A DNA stretch of 64,000 nt from Actinomycetospora chiangmaiensis DSM 45062. GTDB taxonomy: Bacteria > Actinomycetota > Actinomycetes > Mycobacteriales > Pseudonocardiaceae. Under the pieces are notes generated by a model. It was given only the letters and a program-made list of their open reading frames with translations, did no database searches and was not told the DNA's origin. The stretch is taken from NCBI RefSeq assembly GCF_000379625.1, contig NZ_KB903221.1, positions 94,127 to 158,126 on the forward strand, written 5' to 3'. The position numbers and the translations under genes were made by a program. This document shows, piece after piece, positions 24,431 through 33,235 of this stretch. The first letter of the stretch is position 1; the number at the start of each line of letters is the position of its first letter.

Positions 24431-25197
24431 CCGTCACCCTGGAGCGGTCCGACGACGGGCAGGTGGCCACCCTGCGCTTCGTCGGCGACCACCCCAACGT
24501 CCTCGACCTGGCCACGCTCGAGGACCTGCTCGCGCGGGTGCGGGAGGTCGACGCCGACCGCGCGGTGCGGGTCCTCGTGATCACCGGGACCCCGACGGTG
24601 TTCTCCGGCGGCGCCGACCTCACCTCCCTCGGCGCCCTCGACGACGACACCTACCGCCACTACCTCGCCACCGAGTACCGGCTGTTCGCCGAGGTCGAGG
24701 CGCTGCCGCTGGTCACGGTCGCGGCGATCGCCGGGCCCTGCGTCGGGAACGCCACCGAGCTCGCCCTGGCCTGTGACTTCCGGCTCTGCACCGCCGACGC
24801 CCGCATCGGCCTGCCCGAGATGCGCGTCGGGTTCGTCGCGCCCGCCCAGCGGCTCACCGCCTTCGTCGGGATCGGTCGGGCCAAGGAGCTGCTCTACGGC
24901 GGGAGACTGCTCACCGCCGCCAACGCCCACGAACTCGGCCTCGTCACCACCGTCACCGACGACCTCGCGGGCGAGACGGTCCGCGCCGCGCAGCGCTACG
25001 CCGCCTACCCGCCGTTCGCCCTCGCCTTCACCAAGCAGGGCGTGCACCGCTGCTACGGCGCCGACGCGCGCCGCTTCGACGCCGCGGAGCAGGAGGCGGC
25101 GTTCCTGACCTTCCGCGGGCCCGACTTCGCCGAGGGCGCAGCGGCCGCGCTCGAGGGCCGGCGGCCGCACTTCACCTCGCAGCGGCCTGCGTCATGA
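24427..25197 (+). CDS. enoyl-CoA hydratase/isomerase family protein
   Basis: 256-residue crotonase-fold protein. CoA-binding and oxyanion-hole segments FSGGADLTSLGAL and IAGPCVGNATELALACDFRLCTADARIGLPEMRVGFV are clear. The two catalytic Glu of classical hydratases are not both obvious: the first position is Asn-Ala-Thr-Glu (GNATELAL), so hydratase, isomerase or hydrolase activity is possible. Coupled to the CaiB gene upstream and the amidohydrolase downstream, each by 4-base overlaps. Confidence 0.9.
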   Translation: MTVTLERSDDGQVATLRFVGDHPNVLDLATLEDLLARVREVDADRAVRVLVITGTPTVFSGGADLTSLGALDDDTYRHYLATEYRLFAEVEALPLVTVAAIAGPCVGNATELALACDFRLCTADARIGLPEMRVGFVAPAQRLTAFVGIGRAKELLYGGRLLTAANAHELGLVTTVTDDLAGETVRAAQRYAAYPPFALAFTKQGVHRCYGADARRFDAAEQEAAFLTFRGPDFAEGAAAALEGRRPHFTSQRPAS

Positions 25198-26114
25198 TCA
25201 TCGACCTGCTGGCCGGCGCCGTGCCCGACGCCGAGGCCTTCGCGCTCTCCGAGGCCGTCACGCTGGGCCGGCTGCGCGGGTACGCCGAGCACTTCGGGGG
25301 CGACCTGGAGCCCGCCCGCACCCACGACGAGGTGACCGCACGCTGGGGCGCGGCCCGGGTGTCCGCCCGCGACCGGGCCCCGGCCGAGACCGAGTTCCTC
25401 GCCATGCTCGACGAGGGCGGCATCGACCTCGCCGGGGTCTACACCGAGTCGTTCGGGTCCCGGCTCGGGGTCCCGACCGCGGGCAACGACGTCGTCGCGG
25501 ACTTCGTCGCCCGGCATCCCGCCCGGGTGGTCGGCTTCGCCGGGATCGACCCCTGGGAGGCCGATGCCGGGCGCCACGTCGACGAGGCCGTCGCGCGGGG
25601 TCTGTCCGGCGTCGTGCTCTCCCCGTTCAAGCAGCAGCTGCTGCCCGAGGACCCGCGGATGGCCCGCGTGTTCGGGCGGTGCGAGGCGCTCGGCGTGCCG
25701 GTGCTGCTACATACCGGGATCAACTGGTCGCTCGACGCGGCCTACGACGTCGGGCACCCCCGCCACGTCGACGCCGTCGCCCGCGCGTTCCCCGACCTGA
25801 AGCTCGTCGCGCTGCACGCGGGATGGCCGTGGGTCGAGGACATGCTGATGGTCGCCTGGCGGCACCGGCACGTGTACGTCGACCTGTCCGCGCATCGGCC
25901 ACGCACCTTCACCCGGCCCGACTCGGGATGGGCGCCGCTGCTGCGCCTCGGCAACCGCCAGCTCGCCGACCGCGTGCTGTTCGCCTCCACCTGGACGCTC
26001 CTCGGCGTCCCGCCGGGTCGGCTCGTCGAGGAGGTCCGGGCGCTCCCCCTCGACGACGCCACGATCGACCGCTGGCTCGGCGGGAACGCCGCGCGACTGC
26101 TCGGGAGGGCCTGA
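25194..26114 (+). CDS. amidohydrolase-2 family protein lacking the HxH metal motif
   Basis: 306 residues with the amidohydrolase-2 barrel: VVGFAGIDPWEADAGRHVDEAV, GVVLSPFKQQLLPEDPRM, VLLHTGINW, LVALHAGWPWVEDMLM, and a closing region FASTWTLLGVPPGRLV. Those later His positions match ligands, but the N-terminal strand reads MIIDLLAGAV instead of I(I)DxHxH, and the last motif is FAST rather than FGSD, so two of the usual metal contacts are absent. Relatives of this type sit in acyl-CoA operons and are uncharacterised. ATGA overlap with the hydratase gene, TGATG overlap with the ligase. Confidence 0.85.
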   Translation: MIIDLLAGAVPDAEAFALSEAVTLGRLRGYAEHFGGDLEPARTHDEVTARWGAARVSARDRAPAETEFLAMLDEGGIDLAGVYTESFGSRLGVPTAGNDVVADFVARHPARVVGFAGIDPWEADAGRHVDEAVARGLSGVVLSPFKQQLLPEDPRMARVFGRCEALGVPVLLHTGINWSLDAAYDVGHPRHVDAVARAFPDLKLVALHAGWPWVEDMLMVAWRHRHVYVDLSAHRPRTFTRPDSGWAPLLRLGNRQLADRVLFASTWTLLGVPPGRLVEEVRALPLDDATIDRWLGGNAARLLGRA

Positions 26115-27628
26115 TGCTGGTCCACGACATCGTCCGCCACCACGCCCGGGCCCGCGGCGGCGCCGTCGCCCTCGTGGTCGACGACCGGGAGATCACCTAC
26201 CGGGCACTGCAGGACCTCGTCGACCGCACGGCCGGCGCGCTCGCCGCCCGCGGCGTCGGGCACGGCGACCGCGTCGCGGTGCTCGCGAAGAACAGCCTGG
26301 AGTACGTCCAGCTCTACTTCGCGACGGCGGGTCTGGGCGCGATCCTCGTCCCGCTGAACTTCTGGCACCGCGCGGGCGAGCACGCCTACACGATCGACGA
26401 CGCCGATCCCGCGCTGTGGTTCGTCGAGGCCGGCTACGACGACGTCGTGGGCGAGGCCCGGGCCGCGCACCCGGATCTGCCGGTGCTCCGGATCCCCGGC
26501 CCGGAGGGCGACCGTGCCGACTGGGACGCCTTCCTCGCGGCCGCCGTCGCGGTGCCCCCGTCGGTGGTCGCCGACGAGGACGCCCACATGATCCTCTACA
26601 CGTCCGGGACGACGGGACGCCCGAAGGGCGCGGTCCTGTCGCACCGGCGCACCGTGGACGACGCCCTCGCGATGGCCGCCGTGCTGCGCGCGCACGACCG
26701 CGACGTGTTCATGAACTACTTCCCGCCGTTCCACGTCGGGAACTGGGACCACATGAAGCCGTTCCTGCTCATGGGCGGCACGGTGATCCTGCTCCGCGAG
26801 TTCGACCCCGACGTCGTGCTGACCCTGCTCCCCCGCCACCGGGTGTCGGTCGTCCTGGGCGTCCCGACGATGCTCCACGCCCTGATCACCCACGAGCGCT
26901 TCCCGACGACGGACACGTCGTCGATCCGGCTGCTGTACTACGGCGCCTACGACCCGAGCGGCATCATGGACCGCACCGCCGCGGCCCTCGGTGCCCGCGA
27001 GGGCCGCGTCGCGTTCGCGCACACCTACGGGCTCACCGAGGCGGGCCCGTTCGTCACCTGGTGCCCGCCCGAGGACGTCTTCGCGCGGTGGGGGTCGGTC
27101 GGCCGCCCGATGCCCGGCGTCGACGTCGCCCTGCTCGCGCCCGACGGCGGGGAGGTGCCGGCGGGCGAGCCCGGCGAGATCTGCGTCCGCGGCCCGCGGA
27201 TGTCGGGCTACTGGCGCAACCCCGAGGCGAGCGCGGTGGCCCTCGCCGACGGCTGGCTGCACACCGGCGACGTCGCCGTCGCCGACCCCGACGGCTTCCT
27301 GACGATCGTCGACCGCACCAAGGACATGATCCGCTCCGGCGGGCAGAACGTGTGGTCCAAGGAGGTCGAGGACTGCCTGGCCCACCACCCCGCCGTCGTC
27401 GACGTGGCCGTGATCGGCGCGCCGGACCCGGTCTACGAGGAGCAGGTCGTGGCCGTCGTGGTCCCGCACGACGGCGGGTCGGACGCGCTCGCCGACGAGC
27501 TCGCGGCCTTCGTGCGGGCCCGTCTCGCGGGCTACAACACCCCACGCCGGGTGCACTTCGTCGACGCGTTCCCGCGGACCGCCGTCGGGAAGATCCAGAA
27601 GCACGTCCTGCGGGAGATGTTCCGGTGA
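26114..27628 (+). CDS. AMP-forming acyl-CoA ligase
   Basis: 504-residue ANL-superfamily ligase. P-loop A3 LYTSGTTGRPKGA, A5 YGLTEAGP, A7 DGWLHTGD, A8 RTKDMIRSGGQNVWSKEVE and A10 TAVGKIQKHVLR with the catalytic Lys. It activates a carboxylic acid to its CoA thioester via an acyl-adenylate and would provide the substrate for the dehydrogenase and hydratases next to it. The ATG is embedded in the stop of the preceding gene (TGATG). Length and motifs are complete. Confidence 0.95.
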   Translation: MLVHDIVRHHARARGGAVALVVDDREITYRALQDLVDRTAGALAARGVGHGDRVAVLAKNSLEYVQLYFATAGLGAILVPLNFWHRAGEHAYTIDDADPALWFVEAGYDDVVGEARAAHPDLPVLRIPGPEGDRADWDAFLAAAVAVPPSVVADEDAHMILYTSGTTGRPKGAVLSHRRTVDDALAMAAVLRAHDRDVFMNYFPPFHVGNWDHMKPFLLMGGTVILLREFDPDVVLTLLPRHRVSVVLGVPTMLHALITHERFPTTDTSSIRLLYYGAYDPSGIMDRTAAALGAREGRVAFAHTYGLTEAGPFVTWCPPEDVFARWGSVGRPMPGVDVALLAPDGGEVPAGEPGEICVRGPRMSGYWRNPEASAVALADGWLHTGDVAVADPDGFLTIVDRTKDMIRSGGQNVWSKEVEDCLAHHPAVVDVAVIGAPDPVYEEQVVAVVVPHDGGSDALADELAAFVRARLAGYNTPRRVHFVDAFPRTAVGKIQKHVLREMFR

Positions 27629-28872
27629 GCCCCGACCCCGACGTCGCCCTCCTGCTGCAGGAGCTGGACGCCTTCGTCGACGCCGAGATCGTCCCGCTGC
27701 AGGCGCAGGACGACAACGAGCGGTTCTTCGACCACCGCCGCGAGTTCGCCCGCACCGACGTCGAGGCGGGCGGGCTCCCGCGACGGGAGTGGGAGGAGCT
27801 GCTCGCCGAGGCCTGCCGTCGGGCGGACGCGGCCGGGTTCTACCGCTACTCGCTGCCCACCGAACTCGGCGGCCGCGCCGGCACGGAGTCGGCGATGGCC
27901 GCGATCCGGGAGCACCTCGCCCACCGCGGGCTGGGGCTGCACAACGACCTCCAGAACGAGCACTCCGTCGTCGGGAACCTCGTCTTCGCGCACCTGCTGT
28001 ATCTCTACGGGACGCCGGAGCAGCGTGAGGAGCTGGTCGAGGACGTCATCACCGGGCGGCGGGGCCTGGCCTTCGGGCTGACCGAGCCCGGGCACGGCAG
28101 CGACGCGACATGGATGGAGACGACGGCGCGCCGCGAGGGCGACGCCTGGGTGATCGACGGGGCGAAGCGGTGGAGCACGGGCGTGCACCGCGCGAGCCAC
28201 GAGATGGTCTTCGCGCGGACGTCGGGTGAACCCGGGAGCGCCCGCGGGTTGTCCGCGTTCCTGGTGCCCACCGACACCCCGGGGTTCGAGGTCCCCTTCT
28301 ACTGGTGGACGCTCAACATGCCCACCGACCACGGGGAAGTCGTGCTGCGCGACGTGCGCGTCCCGGCGTCCGCCCTGTTCGGGGGCGAGGGCGAGGCGCT
28401 GTCGGTGGCACAGACGTTCGTGCACGCCAACCGCATCCGACAGGCAGCCTCGAGCCTCGGCGCGGCGCAGTACTGCATCGACCGTGCGGTCGCCTTCGCC
28501 CGGGAGCGGCACACGTTCGGCCGCCCCCTCGCGAGTCGGCAGGCGATCCAGTGGCCACTCGTCGAGCTGCACACCGAGGCCACCATGCTGCGCGCACTCA
28601 TCCGCGACACCGCCGCCGAACTCGACGGGTGCCGGCGTGAGGGCCGCCCCGAGGTGTCGGTGGGCCACCACGTCTCGATGTGCAACTACCGCGCCAACCG
28701 GCTCGTGTGCGAGGCGGCGGACCGGACGATGCAGGTGTTCGGCGGCGTCGGCTACTCGCGCCACGAACCGTTCGAGCACATCTACCGGCATCATCGCCGG
28801 TACCGCATCACCGAGGGCGCGGAGGAGGTGCAGATCCGTCGTGTCGCCGGGCAGCTCTTCGGCTTCCTCTGA
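27625..28872 (+). CDS. acyl-CoA dehydrogenase
   Basis: 415 residues of the FadE/ACAD fold. FAD and acyl-binding segments are FGLTEPGHGSD and WVIDGAKRWSTG; the helical C-domain has RHTFGRPLASRQAIQWPL and QVFGGVGYSRHEPFEHIYRHHRRYRITEGAEEVQ. The Glu in YRITEGAEE occupies the catalytic-base position used in most ACADs. It oxidises an acyl-CoA to the enoyl-CoA, which the neighbouring hydratases can use. GTGA overlap with the ligase gene. Confidence 0.94.
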   Translation: MSPDPDVALLLQELDAFVDAEIVPLQAQDDNERFFDHRREFARTDVEAGGLPRREWEELLAEACRRADAAGFYRYSLPTELGGRAGTESAMAAIREHLAHRGLGLHNDLQNEHSVVGNLVFAHLLYLYGTPEQREELVEDVITGRRGLAFGLTEPGHGSDATWMETTARREGDAWVIDGAKRWSTGVHRASHEMVFARTSGEPGSARGLSAFLVPTDTPGFEVPFYWWTLNMPTDHGEVVLRDVRVPASALFGGEGEALSVAQTFVHANRIRQAASSLGAAQYCIDRAVAFARERHTFGRPLASRQAIQWPLVELHTEATMLRALIRDTAAELDGCRREGRPEVSVGHHVSMCNYRANRLVCEAADRTMQVFGGVGYSRHEPFEHIYRHHRRYRITEGAEEVQIRRVAGQLFGFL

Positions 28873-29656
28873 GCCCGTCGTCCTGAGCAGCTCCGAGAAC
28901 GGGGTGCGCACGCTGACGCTGCACAACCCGCGGCGGAAGAACGCCCTCGGGGCCGACGGGTGGGCGGCGTTGGCCACCGAGCTCGCCGCCGCGCGCGACG
29001 ACGGGACGCGGGTGCTGGTCCTCCGCGGCACGGGTGGGGACCTCTGTGCCGGGGCCGACCTGTCCGACGTCGGGCCGGGGCACCCGCTGGCCCGGATGCG
29101 CCGGATCAACGACGTGGCGCTGACGCTCCACGACCTCCCCGTGCCGTCGATCGCGGTGGTCGACGGCGTGGCGGTGGGCGCCGGGTGGAACCTCGCGCTC
29201 GGGTGCGACCTCGTCGTCGCCACCCCGCGGTCACGCTTCTCGCAGATCTTCGCGGCCCGCGGGCTCTCGCTCGACCTCGGCGGGTCCTGGCTGCTCCCCC
29301 GCCTCGTCGGGATGGCGCAGGCCAAGCGGCTGGCGCTGCTCGCCGAGATGATCGACGGCGAGGAGGCGCACCGGCTCGGGCTCGTCTCCTACCTCGTGGA
29401 GCCCGCCGAGGTCGACGCGACCGTCGCCTCGCTCGTGGCGCGACTCGTCGCGGGGCCGCCGGTCGCCCTCGCCCAGACGAAGGAACTGCTGCACGGCGCG
29501 GTCGGGCTGACGCTCGCGGAGGCCCTGCGCCACGAGGCCCGGGCGCAGGCCGTGAACCTCGCCGGCGACGACGCGGCGGAGGCCTTCGAGGCCTTCCGCG
29601 AGAAGCGCCCGACGTCGTTCACCGGCGGGTGGAGCCCCGACACCCGCGGCGGGTGA
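28841..29656 (+). CDS. enoyl-CoA hydratase/isomerase family protein
   Basis: About 271 residues, crotonase fold: NPRRKNALGADGW, CAGADLSDVGPGH (oxyanion hole), VVDGVAVGAGWNLALGCDLVVATPRSRFSQIFAARGLSLDLGGSWLLPRLVG. The GxDxG-type segment LDLGG carries Asp, as in isomerases and some hydratases. The GTG at 28841 overlaps the dehydrogenase by 32 bases and has GGAGGAGG 12 bases upstream; there is no ATG or GTG nearer the first conserved strand, so the exact start is uncertain. Last gene of the six-gene acyl-CoA operon. Confidence 0.9.
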   Translation: MSPGSSSASSEPVVLSSSENGVRTLTLHNPRRKNALGADGWAALATELAAARDDGTRVLVLRGTGGDLCAGADLSDVGPGHPLARMRRINDVALTLHDLPVPSIAVVDGVAVGAGWNLALGCDLVVATPRSRFSQIFAARGLSLDLGGSWLLPRLVGMAQAKRLALLAEMIDGEEAHRLGLVSYLVEPAEVDATVASLVARLVAGPPVALAQTKELLHGAVGLTLAEALRHEARAQAVNLAGDDAAEAFEAFREKRPTSFTGGWSPDTRGG

Positions 29657-29716
29657 CGGTCGGGCAACCGGGTGGTGGTCCGTTTCGACCGGTCCGCGCG
29701 CGACGACCCGGGCGGT

Positions 29717-30172
29717 ATGGCGACCGTCGCGCACTACCTCGAGATCCAGGCCCCCGCCGACCGCTGCTACCAGTGGTGGCGCCCGCTGACCCACCTCCCC
29801 CAGATCATGCCGGACGTGAAGAGCGTCGAACCCAAGGACGGTTCCGCCACCGAGACGCACTGGGTGGTCTCCGGCCCGCTCGGCAAGGACGTCGAGTGGG
29901 ACGCGCGGATCATCGACGAGGAGGTCGACCGCAAGATCGCCTGGACCTCCATCGAGGGCAGCAACAACACCGTGGAGACCGGCGGCGCGGTCCGCTTCGA
30001 CGACCACGGCGCGTCGACCGGCGTCGAGGTCAGCCTCCACGTCGACACGCCCGCCGGGGCGCTGGGCGACGTCGTCGCGAAGCTCTTCGCCGACCCGCAG
30101 AAGAAGGTCGAGGAGGCCCTCGACGCGTTCAAGAAGCTGATGGAGGCGCAGCCGCCGTCGGCGGCCGTCTGA
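29717..30172 (+). CDS. SRPBCC-fold (polyketide cyclase/START-like) protein
   Basis: 151 residues of the coenzyme Q-binding/SRPBCC type: N-terminal ATVAHYLEIQAPADRCYQWWRPLTHLPQIMPDVKSVEP, followed by alternating strands and a long C-terminal helix (DPQKKVEEALDAFKKLMEA). Such proteins bind hydrophobic ligands; in this form often annotated as cyclase/dehydrase. ATG 29717 is chosen where the fold starts. It stands alone, 60 bases after the hydratase, and ends at a strong terminator hairpin. Confidence 0.82.
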   Translation: MATVAHYLEIQAPADRCYQWWRPLTHLPQIMPDVKSVEPKDGSATETHWVVSGPLGKDVEWDARIIDEEVDRKIAWTSIEGSNNTVETGGAVRFDDHGASTGVEVSLHVDTPAGALGDVVAKLFADPQKKVEEALDAFKKLMEAQPPSAAV

Positions 30173-30182
30173 CGGTCCGCAG

Positions 30183-30213
30183 GCGGGACCGTGTCCGTCG
30201 GACACGGTCCCGC
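30183..30213. terminator. perfect 15-bp hairpin terminator
   Basis: GCGGGACCGTGTCCG and its exact complement are separated by one base (the last pairs will open to form the loop). It lies 10 bases after the SRPBCC stop and faces the convergent genes, so it can stop transcription from both sides. Confidence 0.8.
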
Positions 30214-30223
30214 GCGGAACGCC

Positions 30224-30271
30224 TCAGCCCGGCGTCGTCCCCACGATCCAGGTGACGCCGAAGCGGTCAGC
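30224..30271 (-). pseudogene. 3' remnant of a PhnB/glyoxalase (VOC) family gene
   Basis: Fifteen codons plus stop read ADRFGVTWIVGTTPG, matching the characteristic C-terminus of PhnB-like VOC proteins (D.FGV.W.iv..P). No upstream part exists: the reading frame runs directly into the end of the beta-propeller gene in a different frame. It appears to be a scar of a deletion that joined the two genes. Confidence 0.6.
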
Positions 30272-32368
30272 TCCGGTCCGCCTCCCGGAGCGTTCCCGCA
30301 TCGAGCGCGAGCACGCCCCCGTCGGTCCTTACGAGCAGGACCAGCCCGCCGGCGACGACGGGTGGGGCGGCCACCGGCACCCCGAGTTCGACCCGGCGGA
30401 GGATCGCGCCGGTCGCCGCGTCGAGGACGTGCAGGCCCCCGTCGAGGCCGGGGACGAGGAGACGCTCCCCGAACAGGGCGGGCCCGGCGAACAGCGGGTG
30501 CGGCGTCCGCTGGTAGGACGAGAGAGCGAACGGGGCGTCCCCCTCGACGCGGGTCCGCCAGAGTTCGTCGCCCGTAGCCCGGTCGAGCAGGAGGACCTCG
30601 TGCCCGGCGTCGATCACCGCGATCCCGCGGTCGGTGGCCACCGGACTCGCGGGGTTCCACGGCAACCTCAGGGGGCGACGCCACCCCGGGGCGCCCGTGG
30701 CCGCGTCGGTGGTGCCGAGGAACCCGAGCCCGGCGAAGTAGAGGACGCCGCCGTCGTGGAGCGGCGTCCCGATCGCGCTACCCCCTGAGGCGGCCGCCGG
30801 CCAGACGGTCCTCCCCGTCGCCGGATCGAGCCCGATCAGCGTCGGCGGCCACGGCCAGGTGCCGACGACAAGGACGTCCCCGGCGAGGACGGGCGCGGCC
30901 ACGGCCGCGATGGACTGGTAGTCGCTGAGGTCACGCCGCTCCCAGCACAGGGCGCCGGTGGTGGCGTCGTGGGCCCGCAGGTGGCAGACGTCTCCGACGA
31001 CGACGGTCCCGCGGACGACCACGGGGTCGGCGAAGGCGAACAGGCGCAGCGGGTCGGGGCTGGGCACCCGCCAGCGCTCCGTGCCGTCGGCCAGGTCGAG
31101 CCCCACGGTGTCGCCCGAGACCGCCACCGCGATCACGGTGTCGCCGTGGAACGCGGGCGTGCCCTTCACCGCCGAGCCGGTCGCTGCACGCCACCGGAGG
31201 GCGCCGGTCGCCAGGTCGAGCGCCTCGACCCCGCCGGCGGCCCGGTCCTCGTCCTGGGCCGCGACGAGCACGGTGTCGCCGTGCACCCGGGCCGCCGCGC
31301 GGTGCCCGGCGCCGGCCAGCTGGTGACGCCACCGCAGCAGGCCGCCCGGACCCGTCGTCGGGACGACCGTGCGAACCTCGGGGACGGAGAAGGTGGCGGA
31401 GGCGGGACCGTCGAGCGACCGGGTGCGCAGGCCGATTCGGTCCCCGTCCCAGGTGACCACGCGCAGGCTCGGCGGGGAGAAGTCGAGGGCGCCGAACAAC
31501 GGCGTCGGGGTGTTGACGTGCAGCGTGGCGCCGACCTCGACGACGCGGGAGGCGTGCCGGTGGCCCGAGAACGTGGCCACGGGCTGCCACGGCAGACCGT
31601 CGAGGATCGAGGTCCAGGGCTGGTCGTGGGCGAGCAGGATCCACGGCGTCCCGCTGGGGATCGACCCGAGGTCGGCGCGGATCCACGCGTCCTGGGCCTC
31701 GTGGTCGATCCCGAGCTCGTGGGTGTGCCAGTCCAGGGCGACCACGTGCAGGCCGGGCAGGTCGAAGGAGTACCAGCGCGGGCCGAGGTGGCGCTCGTAC
31801 CCGGCCGGGTCGGCGGTGTGCAGGATGTGGCCGTAGCGGCTGGTCACCACCTCGTAGGTGCCGTTCATGTGGTCGTGGTTGCCGGGCAGCAGGTGCAGCG
31901 GGACGGGGCTCGCGGCCCGCGCCGCGTGCAGGGCGGCGTACTCCTCGTCGAGCCCGAGGTCGGTGAGGTCGCCGGTCACCACCACCGAGGCGACGTCGGG
32001 GACGATCTCCGGCACCCGCGCGAGGAAGCGGCCGAAGACCTCCCCCGTCCCGACCTCCACCGGAGCCGGATCAGGCTGCCGAGACGCGGGCCGGCTCCGA
32101 CGTGGGTGTCGCTGACGTGGACGAAGCGGTGCGGGAAGACGTCCGGTACGGGGTCCAGGACGAAGTCGTGGGTCGCGCCCGGGTCGGCGGAGGCGGGGAC
32201 GAACCACGGCTCGCAGGCGGAGTCCGCGGGACGCACGACGTGGACGAACGGCCCCGTCGGCGTCAGCGACCACGAACCGTCGTGGGCGGTGACGGTCACC
32301 GTGAGGCCGTCGGAGACGGCGACGCCGGGGCGGGGTTCCCCGGCCCGGGTACGGACGTGTCCTCGCAT
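30267..32368 (-). pseudogene. metallophosphoesterase fused to PQQ-type beta-propeller, frameshifted
   Basis: The protein would be ~700 residues. From the ATG at 32368 the first frame gives MRGHVRTRAGEP through a beta-rich N-domain and the first metal motif VSDTHVGAG (DxH). Near 32040-32080 the homology moves to another frame, which continues with the remaining calcineurin-like phosphoesterase motifs VTGDLTDLG, LPGNHDHMNG and FSGHRHAS, then PQQ/WD40-like repeats (ALDLATGALRWR, GLDLADGTERWR, GLDPATGRTVW, LLDRATGDELWR, VLDAATGAI). The metal site is therefore split between frames; a one-base insertion (or two-base deletion) would restore it. Either a recent mutation, a sequence error, or less likely programmed frameshifting. 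The 3' end abuts the glyoxalase scrap. Confidence 0.8.
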
Positions 32369-32515
32369 GTGACCGCACCGTAGGCAGGGGCCGCGTACGG
32401 GTCCCGGCCCCGAGATGAACAGTGGACGGTGATCGGCGACCCCGGTCAGGGACGCTGCCGTCACGATCCCTTCCCGACGACGGGTCCGGACGGCGGAGCG
32501 GGGTACCCCGCGGTC

Positions 32516-33232
32516 GTGACCGACACCGAGCAGCGCCGTCCGACCCGCACCCGGCTGGTGATCGGCGCCGGGATCGTCCTGGTCGTCCTGGTGGTCCTCG
32601 CGGTCGTGACCGTGACGACCTCCCGGAGCACGCCGGCGGCGACCCCGACGTCGACGTCGTCGGATCCGGTGGCGCAGGCCCGGCTCGACGTGCCCCGCCG
32701 TCAGGCCGGGGACCCCCTGGCGCTGGGCCGGGTGGACGCGCCGGTGGTGCTGGCCGAGTGGGGCGACTTCCAGTGCCCGTTCTGCCGCCTGTACGCGACG
32801 TCGACCGAACCCGCGCTGATGCGGCAGTACGTCGACTCCGGGCAGGTCCGCCTCGAGTGGCACGACTTCGCCTACCTCGGCCCGGAGTCCGTGCTCGAGG
32901 CCCGCGCCGCCCGGGCGGCGGGACGCCAGGGGCAGTTCTGGCCGTTCCACGCGGCCCTCTACGCCGACCAGGCGCCGGAGAACCGCGGCGAGGTCACCGA
33001 AGCGACGCTCACCGCGCTCGCCGGGCGGCTCGGGCTCGACGTCGGGCGATTCCGGCAGGACTTTGCCGACCCGCAGATCGCCGCCGACGTCGCGGCCGAC
33101 CAGGAACTCGGGTCACGGCTCGGGGTCGGCGGCGTGCCCAGCTTCGTCATCGGCGACCAGCTGATCTTCGGTGCGCAGCCGTTGCCGACCTTCCAGCAGG
33201 CCCTCGACGCCGCGCTCGCCCGCGCCCGCTGA
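32516..33232 (+). CDS. membrane-anchored DsbA/thioredoxin-like oxidoreductase
   Basis: 238 residues: short basic N-terminus, one transmembrane anchor (residues ~14-33), a Thr/Ser/Pro linker, then a DsbA/DsbG-like thioredoxin domain with the active site FQCPFC (Cys87, Cys90), an inserted helical domain and the cis-Pro loop GGVPSFVIG. It works outside the membrane in disulfide formation or reduction. The GTG at 32516 places the membrane span at the correct distance. The downstream CcdA-like gene follows by 3 bases, so the two form a thiol redox pair, like Mycobacterium MPT53/DsbA-type proteins with their CcdA. Confidence 0.9.
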   Translation: MTDTEQRRPTRTRLVIGAGIVLVVLVVLAVVTVTTSRSTPAATPTSTSSDPVAQARLDVPRRQAGDPLALGRVDAPVVLAEWGDFQCPFCRLYATSTEPALMRQYVDSGQVRLEWHDFAYLGPESVLEARAARAAGRQGQFWPFHAALYADQAPENRGEVTEATLTALAGRLGLDVGRFRQDFADPQIAADVAADQELGSRLGVGGVPSFVIGDQLIFGAQPLPTFQQALDAALARAR

Positions 33233-33235
33233 CCC

